Origin: Malania oleifera
Lineage: Eukaryota; Streptophyta; Magnoliopsida; Santalales; Ximeniaceae
Assembly: GCF_029873635.1 (NCBI RefSeq)
Contig: NC_080423.1
Location: 109,943,087-110,007,086, forward strand
Direction: 5' to 3'
DNA length: 64,000 nucleotides
Translations under genes and position numbers: made by a program
Notes under the pieces: generated by a model
Seen by the model: only the letters and a program-made list of their open reading frames with translations
What the model was told of the DNA's origin: nothing
Databases searched by the model: none
Shown here: in pieces, positions 26,027-38,290 of the stretch
Layout: every line of letters starts with the position of its first letter
Position numbering within the stretch: the stretch's first letter is position 1

Positions 26027-26625
26027 CGTAGACACAAACACAACAACAACAAGTCTTGAGTCCCACTAGGTCGGGTTGGCTACATGAATCATTTTCTACC
26101 AATTGACTCTATCAAGAGAATTTTCCTCCTCTAACTTAAGAGCAATTAAATCCTTCCTCACTACCTTATTTCAGGTTATTCTAGGTCTATCCTTACCTCT
26201 TTTAATACCAAAAATAATAATTAACTCACTCCTCCTCACAGATGTGCTACTAAGCCTGCGTTTAAATGCTCAAACCATCTAAGCCTCCCCTCCCTTATCC
26301 TTTCCGTGACTAGCGCTATGCCTATTTTATTATGTATATGTTCGTTCCTTAATTTATCTTTTAATATTATTCCACTCATCCACCTTAACATTCACATTTC
26401 GGAAACTTTTACTTTTTGTACATGTTTCTTAGTTGTCCAACATTCTGAAGCATGACTGACCTTAGTTGTCTTATAAAATTTTCCTTTTACAATCACAGAA
26501 CATGTCAGATGCACACCACTCTTCAATTTCCCCTTCTGCTTGCATAATAGATCCAAGATTTTGAAGTCTAGTAGTGTTATTAATTTCTTAATTATCAAGT
26601 TTAATCTTCTCTCCAATACCTCCCT

Positions 26626-26700
26626 AAAAAAAAAAAAAAAAAAAAAAGGTAGCCCGGTGCACAAAGCTCCCACATATGCGGGGTCCAAGGGGCGGACCAC
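26626..26700 (-). mobile_element. SINE 3' fragment (Au-like)
   Basis: A poly-A run on + is followed by GGTAGCCCGGTGCACAAAGC and TCCCACATATGCGGGGTCC. This is the reverse complement of the end of plant Au-type SINEs. Nearly the same segment occurs at 31509-31579. Only the tail half is present. Confidence 0.65.
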
Positions 26701-27094
26701 CAAAAATTTCATATATTCTATATTATTCCTACTTATTCTAAAACCTTTAGACTTAAAAATGGTTCTCCAAAACACCACTCCTACATCCATCAATCAAGAC
26801 AAATATCATCTACATACAACATATACCAAGGGATCTCGTTTTGGATATTCCTAGTGAGTTCATCAATTATTAAAGCAAAAAGATAAGGACTCAAAGTAGA
26901 ACCTTGATGTACATCTATTGTGATTGGAAAATCTCTAGATTCCCCTCATACAATCATAGCGCTAGTCATTACACTATCATACATATCCTTAATGACCTTA
27001 GTATATCTACTGTAGACTCCCTTTTTTTTATTTAAAGCTACCAAAGAACTTTCCCAGGTACTCTATCATAGGTTTTCTCTAGGTCAATAAAAAC

Positions 27095-27991
27095 CAGTGT
27101 TTTAAAAAGCTTTATTGAGGAGTGCCTCTTAAGGCAATTTGGACCTAAAACGCCCTAAGGCGTAAGTGGTAATGAGCAACTCTAGAAAGGTGTATGCCTC
27201 AGGGGAGAAGGCGTACGCCTTAGGCCTAAATGCTCGCCTTTTACACCTCAAATGTAAAGGCGTACGCATGTTGGGATGCTTGATTTAATACATAAATTAA
27301 AAAAAGAAAGAACCTATAATGAATCTAAAACCCTTTCCTCCCTCTCTTCGACGAAGCTTCTTCTCTCGGCAAAGCTTCTACTCTCGATGAAGCGTCCAAC
27401 AAGTCTTCTCCTCAACGATAGCTTATGCTCTCTCGGCAAAGCTTCTTCTCCCTCTCCGACGACTCAACGACTGCCTCCAACGATTCGTCCAAGCTTCTCG
27501 TCCATCTCTGACGACTCCACGATTGCTTTCGACGATTCCTTCAAGCTTGTCGTCTCTGTCTGACGAGTAGAGGGTCCCTTCCAAGCTTTGATATGCCTAC
27601 GACGATTCCTTCGAACCTCTCGTCTCTTTGCAGCGACCCTCTACAACCTATCTGCTTCGAGATTTCATCTCAATATAAGGTTTTTGTTTCAGAAATTCAG
27701 ATTTCTATTTTCATTTTTCAGTTTTAAGTTCTTGCTGCACTTGCTGATTGTTCCTGTTCAATAAAGAAAAATATGTCTGAAGGTGACTCCAAGGGGCAGA
27801 ATTATGTTTTTATTTTTTTCTCCATTATTCTAATTTTTTCTCATTTTTATACTATATATAATTTTTTTATTTATTAATTATTTTAAAAAAATACAGTCCC
27901 AAATTGCTTACGCCTCAATGCCTTGAGGCTTACGTCTCGCCTTGCGGAGGGTAAAACACCTCGCCTTATGCCTTCGCCTTTCAAAACATTG
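27095..27991. mobile_element. hAT-type non-autonomous element inserted in the RTE LINE
   Basis: An exact 8-bp duplication, ATAAAAAC, flanks it (27087-27094 and 27992-27999). The ends are inverted repeats: CAGTGTTTTAAAAAGC on the left and CAATGTTTTGAAAGGC as reverse complement of the right. Subterminal AGGCG/GCCTT-type repeats follow on both sides. The 897-bp interior has a 95-residue open stretch (27276-27563) with repeated CTTCTCTCGGCAAAGCTTC-like units but no transposase. The LINE reads on across the duplication, so the order of events is clear. Confidence 0.88.
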
Positions 27992-28760
27992 ATAAAAACC
28001 ATATGCAAGTTCCTTTTCTTTTCCTTAAACTTTTCCATTAATCTTCTTAAAAGATAAATAGCTTTTGTTGTCGATCTCTCAAGCAAAAACAAAATTGATT
28101 CTCTGAAACTCTCCTTTCTAGTCTTATTCTTTGTTCAATTATACTTTCTCATGGTTTCAATTCATCGTATGACTCATAATCCACGATAGTTATTATAATT
28201 TTAAATATCACCTTGGATTGTATAAAGGTATTGGCATGCTTTTCCTCCATTTCTCTATTATTTTCTAGGTTTTTATAATAGTGTTGAATAGATTAGTTAA
28301 CCATATACTTCCTTTATCCTCTAAACATTTCTAAACTTCAATTGATAAGTTATCTAGTCCTATAAATTTTCCACTTTTCATCTTTTATAAAGTCATCTAA
28401 ACTTCAAGGACTCTAATTTTGTGACTAAATCTCCTACTTTTAGTTTTTTCCTCACTTGTCACATCCAAGCTCAAGCTTTCAATTTGGTTTTAATTAAATA
28501 ACTTATTAAAGTATCTACGTCACCTCTCTTTTATGTCTTCTTTTTTTATCAAGATTTTATCATTCTTGTCCATTATATATTTTAGATCACCTAAATGTTT
28601 ACATTTTCTTTCTCTAACTCAAGCAAGTTTGTAAGTGTCCTTTCTTTTTTTTTTGGGGTATTAAGTCTAGTATATAAAGTATCACAAGTGCTATGTTTAG
28701 CTTTACTAATAGCCTTTCTGCATTTTTTTTATTGCCTCTTTATATTTTTTAAGATTTCCT

Positions 28761-28899
28761 ATAAAGGGTGTCCTCGGGCCATGAGGCTCCCTGCTAAGGG
28801 GAGGGTCGTCACAGTGTATGTAGCCTTACCCCTACTTTTACATAGAGAGGCAGTTTTCTTGGATTCGAACCCATGACCAACCGATCACAAAGGAACAAC
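28761..28899 (-). mobile_element. Au-type SINE
   Basis: Flanked by a 15-bp duplication with one mismatch (28746-28760 and 28900-28914). On - it carries a tRNA-type B box, GGGTTCGAATCC, near its 5' end, followed by CTGCCTCTCTATGTAAAAG and GGGGTAAGGCTAC, as in plant Au SINEs. It sits inside the RTE LINE. Confidence 0.82.
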
Positions 28900-30030
28900 T
28901 TTTTAAGATTTTCTATATTTCTACAATTTAGCCATGTTTTATGTCAATTCCTTTTTGTCTTTACGACTTTTTGGACATTTTGATCCCACCACTAACTTTC
29001 TTTACTGCTTGAGTACCTTCCTCTAGATTCACCTAAAACCTCTTTTGCTATCTTCATGATAGAGTTGGTCATTCTTTCCACATAGTGATTGCATTTACCT
29101 TATCCCCTATTGTCCAATTACTCTCTTTATTCATTTTATCTTTGAATTTTACTATATTTTCTCCCTTCAAGCTTCACCATCTAGTCCTGTTGCATTTATT
29201 TATGTTGCTCTTTTTCTTCCATTTTTTAGTACATGTCTAAGACTCTATGTTGGATCTTTACATGACACAATACCACTTCCTAGTTAAGAAGAAACCAATT
29301 TGGCTTTATTTTGCCACTTTTGAAAGTTATTAAATGTTCTTCTCTTTTTACAAAGTAGGTATTCAATATAACCAAATCGTAGGATATGGAAAAATCCAAA
29401 ATTATGTCATTGGCCTCATATTTATCCTCATATCCATGGTCTTCATGTATCCTCTTATAACCTATATTGTCCTTTCCAATGTGTCCATTCAAATAAGCTC
29501 CTATAGATGTCTTTTCAAACCTTAGTATCACTTGTATAATATTATCCATATCTTCCCAAAATTGTCTTTTAAGATTTCCTGTTAATCCTATTTTTGGAGC
29601 ATATGCACTAATGATATTTACTATCTTTAGGCTCAGAGTTATCTTGATTTTTATGATCATATCCCCTATTATTTTAACATCTACCACATTATCTTTTAGG
29701 TTTTTATCTACAATGATTCTCATCCTGTTTTTATATTTCTTTTTTCCATTGTATCAAAGTTTAAATCCTAATTTCTCAATTTCTCTAACTTTCTCCCCTA
29801 CCCATTTCATTTCTTGAAGGCAGATTAATTTTCCTCCTGTTTAGACTGACCCAATCTACTCCACCCTTGTCCATTTCTCGCTACATCTGAGTGATATAAG
29901 TGCAAAGCGTCGCTTGTAGGGAATGCCCCAATGAACATTTGGTAAAGAATCATGTTATAAATATCTCACAAGTTTTACAATAACTATCATCCACCTAATG
30001 CAACCCTACTCCTTCCAGGCTTGGGACTAG

Positions 30031-31508
30031 TTATGTGCACATCTATATTTCGTGTTACACAGGCAAAGTACAAAGATAAAAAAATATGTTATATATAGTC
30101 AATAAACAACTATTCAATGTGAACATTTAAAAGACAAACACACAAGCAAACAAATAACAAAAGCCAAAATATCAATCTATAGCATTAACATTTTCATTAA
30201 CAATCAAGCCACCATTTGGTCCATTGGTATTGTCGAGATCATCATGGGTGACTTCATCAAGCCCATCATTAAAATCACTGTCACCATCATCATTATCATC
30301 ATCAAATGCATTAGAAAGCTAAACAAGGTTGTCAAAATCGGGATCTTAAGTGGGAATGTTGGAGGGGTCTGTAGGATTGGATCAAGGATTGTAAGATTCT
30401 ATTTACAATGGAAAGTAAATAATAAAAAATTACCAATGTGGAACTTTAAGAAGGAAGAAGGATGGAAAAGCGCTGTGGATTTGTGTTTTATTTTGGAGTA
30501 TTTTGGGGTTTGTGGGAGGAACAAAATTAGCGTATATTTTTAGGGAAGAAATTAGCATTTTTGTTGGTGTGGGAGAAGATTCATTTTCTGGCTTCTCATT
30601 GGTGTGCGGGTAACAGTGACTTCAAAGGGATATGCTTTCTAAATATTCAGCGCAATTGGCATTCTTCTTTTGCTTTCTATGGGGTTCCCCAGATTTTCTT
30701 AAGGAGATGTCTCTTCTCCTATTTCTTCTACTATAAAAATTTTTTTAAGAATGTAGCTCAAGTGGTAGAGAGCCCTAGTATAGCTAGACTGCCACTGCAT
30801 TGACTATAATTAGAGTTTAGAAATGGCCAATTTAGAATTCAGACTCGTAATTCATCAAGGCACAAAGAATTTCATTCAGATCATAAAAAGAAGAGCAAGA
30901 GAAGAAGAAGAAAAGAGATTCAATGCTGAGTCTGCTAAGTGCCAACAACCTAACAGTGTGACAATGCTTAAAAAAATAAATTGGCTGGTGTCATAAATAG
31001 CTCTTTGTGAGTCTATGACTATCAAAATTTGCTCTTTTTATTTTCTTAAAGGAAAAAAAAAGAAGCAAGATTCGAGAGAATGATAAGAATACGAAGAAAT
31101 CAAGATCTTTTTCGAAGCTCTTCAACAAGAAAGACTCACGATCTCTCTGTTTCGAAGCAAGCGCTCTGCTGCGCCCACTGGCTTGGCTCTGTCTTTGGTT
31201 GCTGCTGATCAAACACCAGATGGAGGGCTCTCTGGTTCTCGAACTCCAAAGAAAGATGCTAGGTTCTGATTAGAACTTTAAAGAGAAGAAATCAAGTGCT
31301 GGATTCTGAACTTCAAAGAGAACTGAGGTGTTGAATTCCAAAAAGAAGTCAGGTGCCGGGTGTTGATTGATGGGAGCTCTTTTGCCCTAATATTTTAAGA
31401 CTTGGGCCAAATAGGTTGCAAACTTAAACCTTTTGGAGTCTTTGGGCCCATAAAAACATTCATTGGGCCTTATTATTAAAGCCCAAAAGAGAAGAAACCC
31501 AATCCAAG
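30031..31508. other. Unassigned sequence downstream of the RTE copy
   Basis: AT-rich sequence with an ATC-rich stretch near 30270-30310 and an AAGAAG-rich stretch near 30885-30915. A tRNA A-box-like string lies at 30750-30770, but no B box accompanies it. No gene was recognised. Confidence 0.45.
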
Positions 31509-31579
31509 AAAAAAAAAAAAAAGGCAGCCCGGTGCACAAAGCTCCCACGTATGCGGGGTCCAGGGAAGGGGCAGACCAC
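31509..31579 (-). mobile_element. SINE 3' fragment (Au-like)
   Basis: A poly-A run followed by GGCAGCCCGGTGCACAAAGC and the GCGGGGTCC motif on +. It is the same tail as at 26626-26700, and only the 3' part is present. Confidence 0.65.
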
Positions 31580-32457
31580 AAAGTAAAATTGGTATAATCC
31601 TACATGCTATCCTGATTCTACCAATTCTTTTACGATTATTACTTGATTCTGATTATTGTTGTGATTTGGATTGTTGGGGTCAATCTGGATCGAAGAATCA
31701 TATGATCCTAATTATGAATTGCGATTTTGATAACCATGGTGCTAAATATTTGTTTATATTCTCAACCTAGATATTGATGTTTGAAGTTTGAACTGTTTAA
31801 TGAACATCAATCCAAAAACAAATTTTTGAGTCCATAATTTTATAAATATTTGATAAATCAAATCACTTTCTAAGTTGTCCATTCTTGGTATAAATTATAC
31901 AAGACAAACATCGCACCTAATATAATTTGGTGAAATTTTAAAATAAAATGCATTGTATGATCTTATGATCCTTTCATAATCCTATAGATCCCATTGACCC
32001 TACCAATCCTACTATGGCTATACTCCAATCAAACCAATGTGTGAATCTCTCTACACATGATCAAGGTAATTCAAGGGAAGTAGGATCATAGGACCATGGA
32101 TCAAGGTTCCAACACCCATCAACATATCTTGCATTTCAAAACAACTAAGCATTCAAGGCCATAATTTCATAATAGTCAACATTCCTCCATATATTATGTT
32201 GGGATTTGCTTCACGTGGTCGGATCACAAAGCAAAATGTATGCTCATGCATGCCTTTTAACCAAAAGTGCCATAAGATAAAGACTTACCATCACTACTAC
32301 TCTGAAAAAATATCACACACCCCTTCCTACTGCCTCCAATCTATCTTGAAGCAAAGCTAATATCTCATCCCCGAATCATTTAGAGCTCCACCTACTGCCC
32401 CCAAATGCTGAAACGATATCCCAAATTCTCCTTGAATACTAACTCGATACCCTGAAT
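31580..32457. other. Unassigned AT-rich sequence
   Basis: It is rich in ATCCTA/TAGGAT-type strings and could be an old MITE-like remnant. I could not find paired ends, and no gene was seen. Confidence 0.4.
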
Positions 32458-33573
32458 TAGGGGTGTGCAATCGGTCGCTAATTCGGCCAATTAATTGAAT
32501 TATTTCAGTTTAACTCCATCCCATAACCGAACCGACTAAATTGGTTTATTTAACCGAACGAACCCGACCGAACTGAATTATTGGGTAATTCGGTTAACCG
32601 AATTTAACCAAATAAAAATAAAATTAATTATGAGAAAAAAATTCATCTGGGTTTTTGGTAAGAGCAGGGAAGAATCGAAGAAGAAGAGAACAGGGCACTG
32701 GACTTTGGGTACAACAAAAGTAAGAAAACACAAATAAAAAAAAAAAATTAAAAAGGAACAAAACTCAAATTTAATGAACATTCAATCAAATATGAACAAG
32801 GAACACAAAGAAAGCCATTTTAAATAGAGAGGTTGATCAACATAAATATAATAATTTGGAGGAAACATTCTCTCATACATTTAATCAAACACATTGTGCT
32901 CATCTTAGGGCATTGTAAAATTTCAATAAAAATCAAAATGCCAAGACTTTTGAGTTTTGAACACAGCGGAAACATGAAAAACCTGAAGGACGAAGGTCCG
33001 AAGGAGTACTGCAAGTCTGCGAGAGTGCGAGCTGCGAAGTTGGGAAGGTGGAAGCCGAAGACCGAAGGGGAAGACTGGATCTGCCGATCTGGAACAGGAG
33101 GTTAGAACTCGCCGTCGCCGACTGTGTGTGAACTGCGAAGTGGGAAGGGAACTGGGAAGGGAAGCTGAAGCTGAAGGGAGCTGAGACTAAGGGTCAGGAA
33201 GTGCCAGCTGCCGGAGAAGTTGCGACTTGCGAACTGCGAACTTTGGAAGGGAAGATCCGAAGGGGGAAGAGGGAAATAGGAAATTGGGATTTAGGAATAA
33301 CCGAATCCCGAATGGAACCTTAGCGCCCAACCTAGCCTAAAAATTAAAATCATAAATAATATAATTTAATAATTTATATTTAATTATTAATTAATTAAAA
33401 ACTCGGATAATTCAGTTAATCAAAATACAAATTACCCGAATCGAAAACCAAATACCTAAAATTATTCCTTCTAAAATTGAGCCGAACCGAACTATAAATT
33501 ACCCCAACCAAACCAACCGAACTCGATTGACAATTCGATTAATCCGACTAAAACTGAATTATGCTCACCCCTA
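32458..33573. mobile_element. hAT-like non-autonomous DNA transposon
   Basis: The termini are inverted: TAGGGGTGTGCAATCGG on the left and, as reverse complement of the right end, TAGGGGTGAGCATAATTCAG. Flanks CCCTGAAT (32450-32457) and CCCTAATC (33574-33581) share CCCT and AAT, so they are an imperfect target duplication. The subterminal parts are full of AACCGAA/TTCGGTT motifs. No transposase was seen. The middle (about 32990-33280) is GAAG/GGAAG-rich and has a higher GC content than its surroundings. Confidence 0.75.
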
Positions 33574-33877
33574 CCCTAATCCAACCCATATATTAAATTA
33601 AAATTAAATTTTTACATCTTAGCTGGATTTCTCATTGTCTATTTCTTTTTTCTTTTTTGCCAAGTTTTACTTTTATTTATGGTTTAAAAGTTAAGAGTCA
33701 TTGCAAGAGTGTGTGCACGTATACATTTTATATGAAAACACTATAAAATACAAGAAAAACAGAATGTAAAAGGGAGGGAGGGTGTCAACACAAAACAATT
33801 AGTAGGTTTGGGATACTAATAACGTAAAGGAAAAATCTTTGCAAGTGGGCACCGACTAGTTATTGCAAATTATTTAA

Positions 33878-34554
33878 GGGTGTGTTCAGTATCATTGCTA
33901 TTTTTTATTTTTTATTTTTATTTATGTACAATGCATAAACATATTATAAAAACGCATTTGTCTATATTACTAATTTTATATTTCTATTGTCAGTTTTTAA
34001 CTATTTGGGAAAAATCTAAAAACCAGATTTTATGATTTTTAGCTATTTTGGCAACTAATTGCTAGAAATTTTAATATCTAGAAATAGTTCATTTGGATTA
34101 AATCATTCATTTTATATACTTTTAAATTAAAATTAAAAATAAAATGATCGTATGAATTTTAAAATAATTAAAATAAAAATATACACAAATCTCAAAAAAT
34201 CATAATAAAGTCAATTACAAAATATTCTTATTATTTTTCAATAGTCATGTCTAATAAATTTTTTTATTGTACAGTAAATTTTGGAATTATAAAAATTAAG
34301 TAAAATAATTATAATAATTTTATTTTTTATAATAGTATTTTTTAAATGTGTATTATTTGAAATTTTATTATTTTAATCATATTTTTATAATATTATTTGA
34401 TTTAAAGACAAAAATGAGAAATTTTTAATTAAGTTTTCAAGTGATAATTTTATAAATAATAACCAAACAGATTGTTGGTTTCTAGTTTTTAGTTTCAATT
34501 TCTAGTTTTTAGCTTCATTTCTGTAATTTTTTACCCTGATACTAAACAGCCCCC
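33878..34554. mobile_element. MITE-like element
   Basis: The ends are imperfect inverted repeats: GGGTGTGTTCAGTATCA on the left and GGGGGCTGTTTAGTATCAGGG as reverse complement of the right. The interior is very AT-rich and non-coding. No clear target duplication was found, so the superfamily is open. Confidence 0.6.
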
Positions 34555-34943
34555 AAAATTTTTACAAATTTGGTTAGTTTTTGTTCTAAAACTTTGCAAT
34601 TTTTGTTTAATAGTTGCACCAAATTTGCACTGAATTGCAACAATAGTGCCTTAAAAAAAAAAATTTTTGCCAAGAGGATAGTTTAATTTTAATAAATTTA
34701 GTGAAAAACTGAATATTTTAATTGAAAAAATTCCTTAGCACTGATGTCAATTTTTTAAGACAATTTTTTGCAAGTCAATTTTTTTAAGACTATTACCTTA
34801 GATTGTTATCAACTACCAGATGCTCATGGAGTTATGTCAAAGAACAAATGAAGAAAACCAGAAACAATGTGCCAACCCAAGCTGAGTCTTAACTTCCAAT
34901 GCCTAATTATTGTGATCAATACCATATATATTTATAGAGCTCC
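34555..34943. other. AT-rich spacer
   Basis: T-rich and A-rich sequence between the MITE-like element and the solo LTR. Nothing was recognised. Confidence 0.5.
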
Positions 34944-36877
34944 TGGTGACCCGAAGAATAATAGCATTTTAATAATAATAAGAGGGAGAGAAAATAGATA
35001 CAGAAACAGAAGGAGGCCGTAAACTTCGTCGACGACATTGCATTTTAAAAATAATATTAAATAATCATAAATTCAGGAAATTACCCAGCTTTGTTGACGA
35101 ACACAGAATCTCGTCAACGAAGGTCTTCAGAATTTCGTCGACGAAAAAATACTGAGAGACGGTTCGGACTGCTCTGAATTTCGTCGACGAACACAGGGCC
35201 TCGTCGATGAATTTTGTGAAGGGCTCGTCGACGAGGTGACGTGTCTCGTCGACAAACCTGGTCCTATAAATAGTGGAAACTCAGGATTTTATCACACTTC
35301 TCTCGCTGCTCTCTCTCTCCTATGACTCCCTCTCCCTTCTCTCTTCGATTCCGACCTCACCAGTCGCCGAATCGACTATCCAAAGCTACCACGACGCTCC
35401 TGGCAGAGTTCTCTGCGAAGCTGCCGAAGCGGATCGTCGAGGAAACAGAGTTAGAATTCATCCTAAATTCAGGGTAAGATCTTTTATCCAATTTTTGACT
35501 TCCTGACAGTTATAAGAAATGATATAGACGGAAAAAATACTGATGTTATGTTCTGGCATATGTTGGTTTCAGGGTGTTTTTGTAGGTGGCCCTGCGGGTG
35601 TTAAGCTTGTATTCCCTAGAGGCTTTCCAGTAGTCAGTTAAGGGAAATATGTTATGCTAAGAAATTTCAAAATATTAGACAGTTTATTTATTTACGAAAA
35701 TTATGTATTTTAGTATGGTGTGGCTTATGATTATGTATATGATACGAGGATATGTTTTACGAATTTAGTTTCCTGATTTTATGAATTTCAGTATTATGGT
35801 TATACGAATTTCAGTATCATGATCTTACGGATTTCAGTACCATGATTTTATGAATCTTAGTACCATGATTATACGAATACCAGTATTACGAATATGCAAT
35901 TTCATGCTATGATTATTCAGATTTCAGTACGTTATATAGCATCATGGTTATTTCAGTACTTCAGAATCATGGTAAATCGGTTAGTTTTGTATAGAAATAT
36001 ATTATATGATATCAGACCCTGTTGGACTTGCAGCTACAAAGCACGGTACCGTTGCTATAGATATTATGTTACTTTATGAGTGCAACCACCTATTCAGATA
36101 ATACGTGATACGGTCGACCACCTGGGCCCTTGAAGAGGTTAGGCTCCCCATCCATATATGGGTTGAGGTGGGCAGGTCAACTAACGAAGTTTAGTGATTT
36201 ATTCCTGGTTGGCTAACCAGGGTAAATCCAGCCTACGGGCCGCACAACCTCGTCATGAGGGGCATGTCATGACACAGATAGCCACAAGGAACAGTTTCAG
36301 TTACTATTATTTACGTATTGATTTACAGAAACGGGGATCTTACTATATACACTAAAAGTATTTTGAATTATAACCATAATACTGATATGTCGAGCAATAG
36401 GGAAAAAGGGGTGGTGTACTTTATTATTTGTGATGTACTTTTTTACTCAGTTATTCATGTTTATATGAAACAAATTTCATGATATATAGTAGCTCATTTG
36501 GCACACACTAGTAATAGAATATTTCTTCTTACTGAGCGTTGGCTCATCCTAGTGTTAAAATATTTTTCAGGTGATCCAGGTAGGCGAGCAGATCAGGCTC
36601 GCAAATAAAGGGGCGTCTGTAGTGCCCTGTCAGAGAGAAAGTATCATTTTTGGGAGCGTTTTTGTATATCCCAGTACAGTTGAGGGAATTTTTAAAAAAC
36701 AATTATATGTGTATATTTTGGGAAACATAATAGTACTCTGATATTGATTTTGTATTTTATATAATGGTTATATTTGTATGATTCTACTTCCTGCTGCTTA
36801 GGTTAATATCATGATATCAGAGTATGTTATTTGCTATTATGAAAAAAAAAATCAATTTAATTAAGCAGGTCGTTACA
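34944..36877 (+). mobile_element. Solo LTR, gypsy-like family 1
   Basis: It starts TGGTGACCCGAAGAATAATAG and ends GCAGGTCGTTACA. It is flanked by GCTCC (34939-34943) and ACTCC (36878-36882), which agree at 4 of 5 positions. Two further members of the family are in the nest (45007-56222 and 43621-56803). A TATA box at 35264-35271, a CT-rich leader and an array of CGTCGACGA dyads upstream of the TATA box mark the U3/R part, so it reads on +. No internal region remains. Confidence 0.85.
35024..35271 (+). promoter_or_regulatory. Dyad array and TATA box of the solo LTR
   Basis: About eight variants of TTCGTCGACGAA or CTCGTCGACGAG lie within some 230 bp and end just before CCTATAAATAGTGG. The same arrangement is seen in the other two LTRs of the family (about 43702-43930 and 45098-45236). 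It is presumed to be the enhancer and core promoter of the LTR. Confidence 0.65.
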
Positions 36878-37718
36878 ACTCCCTTTGCAAAATATGGAAC
36901 AACTTTCCAACTTGAGAAAGCTCTATGCTCAAGCATTCCCATTGAACTATTATTGGCCCTATAAAACGGCAATAAAACAAGCAAAACAATGTATGTATGC
37001 CCAATGTCGCGATCCCACATCAAGCATGTACTACGAAAATTTTGAGCTTGTAGATGGTTTGTGCTCCAAGTACTTGAACCGCCGGATATAACCATGAGGC
37101 TAGTGAGTCAAAGAAGACAAGACCTTGTCGGAATTGGGCCAAGAACATTTTGTTTGGCATCAAAGCTACTCTAAGAGTATTGTCATGAAGGTAGATACTA
37201 CAACTACATAAAGGTATAGGTCCCACTCAAAGATGTTGGTCACTCTAAAGAGAGCGTGGGATGAGAAAAGTTGTCACGATCCCATATAGGACATGAATCA
37301 GGGAGATCTTGGACTTATAATGATGGCTCAGGCTCCAAAGATATGAGGTGCATTTTATAGGACAAAATTATAAGGTTTGTGAGTCAAAATGGACAATATC
37401 TCGTTAGAGTTGGGCCAAAACCATTGCGGTGTCACAAATGTATTATATCAATTATCGAGGGTATGCGCCTTTAACATTTATGTAGAGTGCACGTGTACCA
37501 AAAAAAATGCAAATCATATATGCCAGATTAAAAAGAAAACAACATTGGAAAATAGAAATTAGCAGAGGAATGTGAGAAATTGATAATTTTGAAGGAGGCT
37601 ATTTAAGTACATTGTTAAAAAATAGTTAATATATAAAATCATAGTAAGGATTTTATCTCCATTTCTGCCTTCGCTGTAATTGGAATACCAAAATGATAAA
37701 TGTAGACGGGCATATGGG
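36878..37718. other. Unassigned sequence after the solo LTR
   Basis: It contains two strings like CGATCCCACATCAAGCATG and CGATCCCATATAGGACATG (near 37009 and 37279), with related following sequence. This suggests remnants of an LTR or another repeat. No gene was recognised. Confidence 0.4.
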
Positions 37719-38248
37719 TTAATCAGTTCGAAATTCAGCCGCACTAACCTGAACCAATGACAAGTTTCCTGCCGGTTGCCCTTCCACGCTGGGCAACAAC
37801 GATTGCTTAGCTCCTCTCAGTGTCTGCTTCGTCTGTTAATAAGAATATCGTAATCAGTATATAAATAATTAGGTTGGATCTTCGGGGTTTAACAAGCAGT
37901 TCATTTTCACGCTACCATTTTTATTATATCGTATTTACAATCAAGAAATGATGTAAAAGGAAAATCCAACACGGAATTGGGCAGAGAACCCCCAAAGGCT
38001 CATGCTCAAAACGATGTCCCTTAGCTCTCACATGGCGTAAGATATCTTCCTCTGCCTCGTATAACTTGTACTACAACGTGTGGTACTTCTCTTCCCAGAG
38101 AGAGAGAGAGAGAGATTGAGATTACCAGGAAGAGGAATACGACGGCGATGATGGCAATAGGGCTTCCGTGAGAGGGACCGGCTGGGGCGCGTGAGGTGGG
38201 TGCACTCTGAGGGAACGGGATGAGGAAGAGGGATTTTACTTTTATCAT
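37719..38248 (-). CDS. Possible small two-exon gene, unknown function
   Basis: I do not recognise this product. On -, an open stretch starts at ATG 38248 and ends at a GT donor after 38126. It includes PAGPSHGSPIAIIAVVFLFL, which looks like a Gly/Pro linker and part of a membrane segment. A second block, 37832-37749, follows an AG acceptor in the same phase and reads TKQTLRGAKQSLLPSVEGQP and AGNLSLVQ. If the GT after 37749 is not used, the frame stops at 37719, giving about 79 residues. Unlike its surroundings, the stretch is GC-richer and less repetitive. It could equally be the 5' end of a longer gene or a chance arrangement. Only splice-site agreement and composition support it. Confidence 0.3.
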
Positions 38249-38290
38249 GCATTATTAATTATTACTTTTAGTTTAGCGACGCCTACTTCT

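Larger units (their letters stand above)
26036..30030 (-). mobile_element. RTE-type LINE, long degraded copy
   Basis: On - the element runs from about 30030 to a CAA/TTG-type tail at 26036. An endonuclease part (about 29280-29723) reads IIVDKNLKDNVVDVK, NIISAYAPK and LNGHIGKDNIGY, and DLVILNT, which are RTE endonuclease landmarks. Reverse transcriptase traces (an NNYRGI-like piece near 28170) and the RTE 3' end with CCCACTAGGTCGGGTTGG on + follow. Stops and frame changes are frequent, so it is not active. A hAT element (27095-27991), a SINE (28761-28899) and a SINE fragment (26626-26700) are inserted in it. Confidence 0.85.

Noticed and set aside
30745-30790. tRNA-like string with an A-box match (TAGCTCAAGTGG)
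   Set aside because: No B box follows at the right distance and the cloverleaf arms do not pair. At best it is a truncated SINE head.
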